A stretch of DNA of 11,265 nt from Sulfurimonas sp. (GTDB taxonomy: Bacteria > Campylobacterota > Campylobacteria > Campylobacterales > Sulfurimonadaceae). This document shows, in pieces, positions 7,145 to 11,265 of the stretch. A model generated the notes under the pieces. That model made no database searches, was not told the origin of the DNA, and worked only from the letters and a program-made list of their open reading frames with translations. The position numbers were made by a program, and so were the translations under genes. The stretch spans positions 1 through 11,265 of the forward strand of contig JAGGWE010000019.1 of assembly GCA_021157665.1 (NCBI GenBank), given 5' to 3'. The stretch's first letter is position 1. Each line of letters opens with the position of its first letter.

Positions 7145-8038
7145 TTAGTCACCCCATCCTAGTTTCTCTTTTAAAACATCAAAATAATTAAACTCGTTTC
7201 TATGTATAAGTCTTATTGGTTTTGGTGATAGTTTAATATGTAAGCTATCACCTTTTTCAAACTCGTGCATATCCTGTCCATCTATGATTATTAAAGCTTT
7301 ACAATCAGATGTTTTCATCTCTATTGAAAACTCACCTGGAAGAACCATTGGTCTTTGGGTTAAAGAGTGTGGACAGATTGGAGTAAGTGTAAAAACTTTT
7401 GTTAAAGGAAAAAGAACTGGTCCACCTGCAGATAGATTATAAGCTGTTGAACCTGTTGGAGTTGAGACTATAACTCCATCACCATAATAGGTATTAAAAG
7501 CTTTATTATCAACTAAAGTCTCCACATGAATCATGCTTGATATAGATGGTCTTGTAAAAACAATATCATTAAAAGCATATATTTGTATCTCTTTAGAATT
7601 ATTAACAACCCTTGCTTCTAAAACAGATCTCTCATCAATACGATAATTTCCACATGCCAAATTACTTACAAATTCATCTAATTCATCCATACTAACATCA
7701 GCTAAAAACCCAAGTGTACCTGCATATATTCCAAAAATAGGTATATCATATTTATAACTTCTCCTAGCAGCAGATATAAGTGTTCCATCTCCACCAAGTG
7801 TTATAAGAATATCACATTGTTGACAAAGTAAATCAAACTCCATCCCCATAACCTCTATCATCGCACCGCTTATACTATCTATATAAATCTCTATACCGTG
7901 TGAATTAAAAACCTCTTGAAGTTGAAAAAAGTTACTTTTTAGTTCAGGCGTTGATGGTCTAAGAACTACACCAACTTTTTTAATCATATTTTTTTGCAAA
8001 ATAACTTCTTTATTTAAATAATTTTCTTCATTATACAC
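7145..8038 (-). CDS. nadK: NAD kinase
   Basis: This cytosolic enzyme phosphorylates NAD with ATP or polyphosphate to make NADP. The 297-residue reading (GTG start) contains the family hallmarks: LGGDGTLI at 81-88, AGTLGFLADVS at 106-116, FND with N157 and D158, and the conserved STPTGSTAYNLSAGGP block at 192-207. CPHSLTQRP (222-230) and IIDGQD (251-256) follow. The end EKLGWGD resembles other epsilonproteobacterial NAD kinases. The start is uncertain. The long form begins at GTG 8038 without a ribosome site, and a TATAAT lies only 3 nt inside it. ATG 7987 (residue 18, MIKKVGVVLRP) gives 280 residues and starts right at the conserved fold, but also lacks a good ribosome site. The gene is divergent from aspS. 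Confidence 0.95.
   Translation of the reverse strand: MYNEENYLNKEVILQKNMIKKVGVVLRPSTPELKSNFFQLQEVFNSHGIEIYIDSISGAMIEVMGMEFDLLCQQCDILITLGGDGTLISAARRSYKYDIPIFGIYAGTLGFLADVSMDELDEFVSNLACGNYRIDERSVLEARVVNNSKEIQIYAFNDIVFTRPSISSMIHVETLVDNKAFNTYYGDGVIVSTPTGSTAYNLSAGGPVLFPLTKVFTLTPICPHSLTQRPMVLPGEFSIEMKTSDCKALIIIDGQDMHEFEKGDSLHIKLSPKPIRLIHRNEFNYFDVLKEKLGWGD
8030..8035 (-). promoter_or_regulatory. Candidate -10 box for nadK, inside the longest reading frame
   Basis: A TATAAT on the minus strand begins just after the GTG at 8038-8036. If used, transcription would start near 8023, downstream of that GTG, which would force translation from ATG 7987 with a leader of about 36 nt. An alternative AT-rich -10-like element (TATATAAA) lies just upstream around 8042-8049. 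Confidence 0.35.
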
Positions 8039-8064
8039 AAATATTTATATAAGCGAACTTTCGA

Positions 8065-8070
8065 TATAAT
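8065..8070 (+). promoter_or_regulatory. Candidate -10 box for aspS
   Basis: TATAAT on the plus strand, 32 nt before the aspS ATG, in the 64-bp divergent region shared with nadK. It is embedded between TTTCG (8059-8063) and CGAAA (8073-8077), a small inverted repeat that might be regulatory. An AGGA at 8088-8091 is the likely, rather distant, ribosome site for aspS. Confidence 0.5.
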
Positions 8071-8102
8071 CGCGAAAATTATTATTTAGGACTCTATTTA
8101 AC

Positions 8103-9860
8103 ATGAGAAGTCATTATTGTACAGATTTAAGTGAAGCAAATGTAGGTGATAAGGTTATTTTAGCTGGTTGGGCTAACAACTATCGTGATCATGGTGGGAT
8201 TATTTTTATTGATTTAAGAGATAAAAGTGGTTTAATGCAATTAACTTGTGACCCAGAAGAGAGTGCATCTGCACATAAAATGGCTGATGGTGTTCGTGAT
8301 GAGTATGTTCTTATCGCACACGGTACTGTTCGTCTTCGTGGTGAAGGTTTAACGAATCCTCGTTTAAAAACTGGTGCTATTGAGATTATAGTTGATAAAC
8401 TAATTATTGAAAACAAATCAGCTCCAGTACCTTTTGTAATCGGTGATAAAAGTGTTGGTGAAGAAACAACTTTAAAGTACCGTTACTTAGAACTTCGTGA
8501 CCCAGATCTTTATGAGGTTTTCCGTCTTCGCTCAAAAGCTGCTATTGCTGCGAGAAATATTCTTGATGAAAATGGTTTCTTAGAGGTTGAAACTCCGATT
8601 TTAACTAAGTCAACTCCAGAGGGTGCTAGAGATTATCTTGTTCCATCTCGTGTTCACAATGGTGAGTTTTATGCACTTCCACAATCTCCACAGCTTTTCA
8701 AACAACTTTTAATGGTTGGTGGATTTGATAGATATTTTCAAATCGCTAAATGTTTTAGAGATGAAGATTTAAGAGCTGACAGACAGCCTGAATTTACTCA
8801 GATAGATGTTGAGTTAAGCTTTTGTAATCAAGAAGATGTTATCAAGGTAGCAGAAGATTTACTTGAAGCAATGTTCTCGGCATGTGGGATTGAAGTAAAA
8901 GCACCTTTTAACAGAATGACACACAACGATGCTATGGAATTTTATGGTTCTGATAAACCAGACATGAGATACGACCTTAAAATGGTTGATGTTATCGATA
9001 TTTTTGAGAGATGTGATAATGAAATCTTTACAAATATCGCTAAAAAACCTCACACAAACCGTATCAAGGCTCTAAAAGTTCCAGGTGCTGATTTAGTTTT
9101 CTCTAAGCGTGAGATGAAAGGTTTTGAAACTTTCGTTCGTCAATTTGGTGCTCATGGACTTGGATACTTCCAAATGAAAGAGGATGGGCTTAAGGGTCCA
9201 CTTATCAAATTTTTCTCTGAAGAAGATATTGCACTTCTTATTGAGAGAACTGAACTTGAAGTTGGCGATGTTGTGTTCTTTGGTGCTGGTGAGAAGAAAA
9301 CTGTATGGGATTATATGGGTAGATTTAGAAACTTCATCGCCGAGCATGAAAAAATGAATCTAATTGATCCAAATGCTTTCGAGTTTTTATGGGTTGTTGA
9401 TTTCCCTATGTTTGAAGTTGAAGATGGAAGAGTAAAAGCACTTCACCATCCATTTACAATGCCAAAAGACACAGATAAAGATGATGTTGAAGAGATAGAG
9501 TCTATCGCTTACGATATCGTTCTTAATGGTACTGAACTTGGTGGTGGTTCTATCCGTATTCATAAAGAAGAGATTCAAAATGAAGTATTTAAACTTCTTG
9601 GAATTGAAGAGGAAGAAGCACAAGAGAAATTTGGTTTCTTACTTGACGCTCTTAAATTTGGAGCACCTCCACATGGAGGTTTTGCTCTAGGTTTTGACAG
9701 AATGATTATGCTTATGACTAAAAAGAAAAGTATCCGTGATGTTATTGCCTTCCCTAAAACTCAAAAAGCATCTTGTGTACTTACAAAAGCACCGAGCCCT
9801 GTTGATAATACTCAACTTCGTGACCTACACATCCGTCTTCGTGAGCAGACTAAAGCGTAA
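8103..9860 (+). CDS. aspS: Aspartyl-tRNA synthetase, bacterial type (probably non-discriminating)
   Basis: The 585-residue class II synthetase charges tRNA with aspartate in the cytosol. In order it has an N-terminal OB-fold anticodon-binding domain (about 1-105, AGWANNYRDHGG at 21-32), class II motif 2 FRDEDLRADRQPEFTQID from F218, a bacterial GAD insertion domain, HHPFTMP, GTELGGGSIRIH, and motif 3 GFALGFDRM near the C-terminus. Length is normal for the bacterial type. Epsilonproteobacteria generally lack AsnRS and use a relaxed AspRS plus GatCAB amidotransferase to make Asn-tRNA. H30 in the DHGG loop is the residue type found in relaxed enzymes such as P. aeruginosa (H31), where discriminating enzymes have leucine; this is an inference. 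The gene has its own promoter candidate and is followed 36 nt later by the short adenylate kinase gene. Confidence 0.98.
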   Translation: MRSHYCTDLSEANVGDKVILAGWANNYRDHGGIIFIDLRDKSGLMQLTCDPEESASAHKMADGVRDEYVLIAHGTVRLRGEGLTNPRLKTGAIEIIVDKLIIENKSAPVPFVIGDKSVGEETTLKYRYLELRDPDLYEVFRLRSKAAIAARNILDENGFLEVETPILTKSTPEGARDYLVPSRVHNGEFYALPQSPQLFKQLLMVGGFDRYFQIAKCFRDEDLRADRQPEFTQIDVELSFCNQEDVIKVAEDLLEAMFSACGIEVKAPFNRMTHNDAMEFYGSDKPDMRYDLKMVDVIDIFERCDNEIFTNIAKKPHTNRIKALKVPGADLVFSKREMKGFETFVRQFGAHGLGYFQMKEDGLKGPLIKFFSEEDIALLIERTELEVGDVVFFGAGEKKTVWDYMGRFRNFIAEHEKMNLIDPNAFEFLWVVDFPMFEVEDGRVKALHHPFTMPKDTDKDDVEEIESIAYDIVLNGTELGGGSIRIHKEEIQNEVFKLLGIEEEEAQEKFGFLLDALKFGAPPHGGFALGFDRMIMLMTKKKSIRDVIAFPKTQKASCVLTKAPSPVDNTQLRDLHIRLREQTKA

Positions 9861-9896
9861 TGATAAGAGCTAAAGTTCAATACAGCGAGGCACTAA

Positions 9897-10475
9897 ATGA
9901 CGAGTCGTAAAAAATTATTTCTAATTATCGGAGCACCTGGCTCTGGTAAGACCACTGATGCAGAGTTAATCGCACAAAAGAATGACAACATCACTCACTA
10001 CTCAACTGGCGATATGCTTAGAGCAGAAGTTTCAAGTGCTAGTGAGATTGGTAAAGAGATTGAAGGTTTTATATCTAAAGGGCTTATCGTTCCGATAGAG
10101 ATAGCTATTAAAACTATAGTAAATGCTATAAAATCTGCTCCTACAGAGAATGTAATATTAGATGGTTACCCTCGAAGTTTAGAACAGATGAATGCTTTAG
10201 AAGAGTTTCTAAAAAAAGAAGATAATCTTGAATTAGTTAGTGTTATTGAAGTTGCTGTAAGTGAAGAGACTGCAAGAGATAGAGTTCTGGGTCGAAATCG
10301 TGGTGCTGATGATAATACTGAAGTGTTTGATAATCGTATGAAGGTTTATACTGAACCTCTAGCTGAAATTCAAGCTTTTTATACTACTAAAAATATTTTA
10401 AAAGTGATTTCTGGTGAAGGGACTATTGAAGAGATAGTTTTAGAGATGGGAAGTTTTATAAACTCTAAAATCTAG
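9897..10475 (+). CDS. adk: Adenylate kinase, short epsilonproteobacterial form
   Basis: This 192-residue P-loop NMP kinase interconverts ATP + AMP and 2 ADP. It has Walker A GAPGSGKTT from G12, the AMP-binding YSTGDMLRAE segment at 35-44, ILDGYPRSLEQ at 87-97, and RVLGRNRGADDN at 129-140 followed by NRMKVY. It has only a short loop where long bacterial enzymes carry the LID domain. It resembles the 190-192-residue Adk of Campylobacter and Helicobacter as I recall it (GADDN and MKVYTEPL), so it is probably the ancestral enzyme of this lineage. GAGG lies 7 nt before the ATG; the 36-nt gap after aspS suggests co-transcription. The neighbouring minus-strand gene encodes a second, long-type adenylate kinase, so the two may overlap in function. 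Confidence 0.92.
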   Translation: MTSRKKLFLIIGAPGSGKTTDAELIAQKNDNITHYSTGDMLRAEVSSASEIGKEIEGFISKGLIVPIEIAIKTIVNAIKSAPTENVILDGYPRSLEQMNALEEFLKKEDNLELVSVIEVAVSEETARDRVLGRNRGADDNTEVFDNRMKVYTEPLAEIQAFYTTKNILKVISGEGTIEEIVLEMGSFINSKI

Positions 10476-10517
10476 TTCCCAAGTCTAGGTGCCCCTTGAG
10501 GGTAAAAACTTGGGAGC
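10475..10517. terminator. Inverted repeat between convergent adenylate kinase genes, possible bidirectional terminator
   Basis: Arms 10475-10484 and 10508-10517 (core CCCAAGT / ACTTGGG) form a 10-bp stem, including one G-T pair. They enclose 23 nt that contain a smaller CCC-TTGA-GGG hairpin at 10493-10502. It begins at the last base of the short adk stop codon and lies 22 nt from the stop of the opposing adk, where a shared terminator is expected. There is no clear U-run on either side, so the termination role is inferred from position. Confidence 0.55.
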
Positions 10518-10538
10518 AAGACCAAAATCTATTCTAGC

Positions 10539-11186
10539 TTAGCCTAATTTTGAAACAATACTTGCTTCAACATCAGAAATATCAGCAGTACCATCAACTG
10601 TAATATAAACTAAATTTTCAACTTTTTTAGCTTGTTCTTTATAATAACCTATCAAAGGTTTTGTAAGGTCATGATAAACTTTTAATCTATCTAAAACCAC
10701 TTCCTCTTTATCATCATCTCTTTGAACTAAATCTTCACCAGTTTCATTATCTTTACCTTCAACTTTTGGTGGATTATAAACTAGATGATATGTTCTTCCA
10801 CTTGCTAAGTGAGCACGACGACCAGCCATACGAGTTACAATCTCAGAATCAGGAACATCAATCTCTATCACTGCATCAATCAAGATACCTGCATTTGTAA
10901 CTGAATCTGCTTGAGGAAGAGTACGAGGAAAACCATCTAAAAGATAACCATTTTTACAATCATCTTCAGCAATTCTATCTTTTACTAAACCGATAATAAT
11001 CTCATCAGTTACAAGCTGACCAGCATCCATAGCCGCTTTAGCCATTTTACCCATCTCAGTTCCAGCTTTGATAGCTGCTCTTAACATATCACCTGTAGAG
11101 ATTTGAGGAATGTTATATTTTTTTGTTAAAAATTGAGCCTGAGTACCTTTTCCAGCACCAGGAGCACCTAGTAATATTATTCTCAT
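10539..11186 (-). CDS. Adenylate kinase, long E. coli-like form
   Basis: The 215-residue enzyme is a full-length adenylate kinase: Walker A GAPGAGKGT from G7, AMP-binding ISTGDMLRAA at 29-38, LLDGFPRTLPQAD at 82-94, and a complete LID domain at about 122-159. The LID carries no zinc cysteines. H126, S129, D146 and T149 occupy the same numbers as the hydrogen-bonding quartet of E. coli Adk. It closely parallels the recalled E. coli protein along its whole length (NPPKVEGKD, LIGYY and a terminal LG), much more than it resembles the short adenylate kinase next door. This suggests acquisition from a gammaproteobacterium-like donor. Codon use looks as AT-rich as its neighbours, so any transfer is not recent. 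It has a good ribosome site (AGGA 7 nt before the ATG) and a likely promoter. I leave the symbol blank because the neighbour is the lineage adk. Confidence 0.95.
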   Translation of the reverse strand: MRIILLGAPGAGKGTQAQFLTKKYNIPQISTGDMLRAAIKAGTEMGKMAKAAMDAGQLVTDEIIIGLVKDRIAEDDCKNGYLLDGFPRTLPQADSVTNAGILIDAVIEIDVPDSEIVTRMAGRRAHLASGRTYHLVYNPPKVEGKDNETGEDLVQRDDDKEEVVLDRLKVYHDLTKPLIGYYKEQAKKVENLVYITVDGTADISDVEASIVSKLG

Positions 11187-11216
11187 CTATTTGTCCTAAT
11201 CTATTTAATTAATGAA

Positions 11217-11222
11217 ATTATA
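11217..11222 (-). promoter_or_regulatory. Candidate -10 box for the long adenylate kinase
   Basis: TATAAT on the minus strand (within TATATATAAT), 30 nt before the ATG at 11186. AGGA at 11197-11194 is the ribosome site. No -35 consensus is visible. Confidence 0.5.
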
Positions 11223-11230
11223 TATAAATG

Positions 11231-11246
11231 TAGTTAAAACTAACTA
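11231..11246. repeat. Inverted repeat TAGTTA-N4-TAACTA upstream of the long adenylate kinase
   Basis: A perfect 6-bp inverted repeat with a 4-nt spacer lies about 8 bp upstream of the -10 candidate, where a -35 box or an operator would be. It may be a regulator-binding site, but repeats of this size are common by chance in AT-rich DNA. Confidence 0.3.
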
Positions 11247-11265
11247 TAAATAAACATCTAAAAAG

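Noticed and set aside
8859..9623. Several minus-strand frames opposite aspS
   Set aside because: All lie inside the well-supported aspS gene, lack ribosome sites, and show no recognisable motifs.

Overview
The window looks like a chromosomal segment of a Campylobacterota (epsilonproteobacterial) genome, most likely Sulfurimonas or a close relative. The basis is the low G+C content, the gene order (recN, tatD, mltD, rlpA, hisB, kdsC-like, with nadK and aspS nearby), a short 192-residue adenylate kinase resembling the Campylobacter/Helicobacter enzyme, and a short divergent RecN. This placement rests on recalled family knowledge, not a search.

Layout. Positions 1-8038 are all read from the minus strand, in this order of transcription: nadK (NAD kinase), ycaO (RimO-associated YcaO protein), recN (SMC-like repair ATPase), an unlabelled 59-residue membrane protein, tatD (metal-dependent hydrolase), a 59-bp palindrome, mltD (lytic transglycosylase with LysM domains), rlpA (septal-ring lytic transglycosylase lipoprotein), hisB (histidine biosynthesis) and the beginning of a KdsC-type HAD phosphatase that leaves the window at base 1. 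Divergent from nadK, on the plus strand, are aspS (aspartyl-tRNA synthetase) and a short adenylate kinase. A second, E. coli-like long adenylate kinase faces them from the right end on the minus strand. Genes are tightly packed, several overlap by 4-13 nt, and no stretch above 140 bp lacks a gene.

How the genes fit together. mltD and rlpA overlap and both encode peptidoglycan-cleaving enzymes, an exported pair likely made together. recN, the small membrane protein and tatD are also overlapped or closely spaced. nadK, aspS and the adenylate kinases are housekeeping metabolism and translation genes. No RNA genes, insertion sequences, CRISPR arrays or phage genes are visible.

Most of the window is ordinary core genome; I see no convincing new multi-gene system. 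The points worth a second look are the overlapped 59-residue membrane protein between recN and tatD, the long palindrome before mltD (two of its four DNA mismatches become G-U pairs only in the minus-strand RNA), the face-to-face pair of adenylate kinases of two different lineages, and a gammaproteobacterial-type ycaO between nadK and recN.
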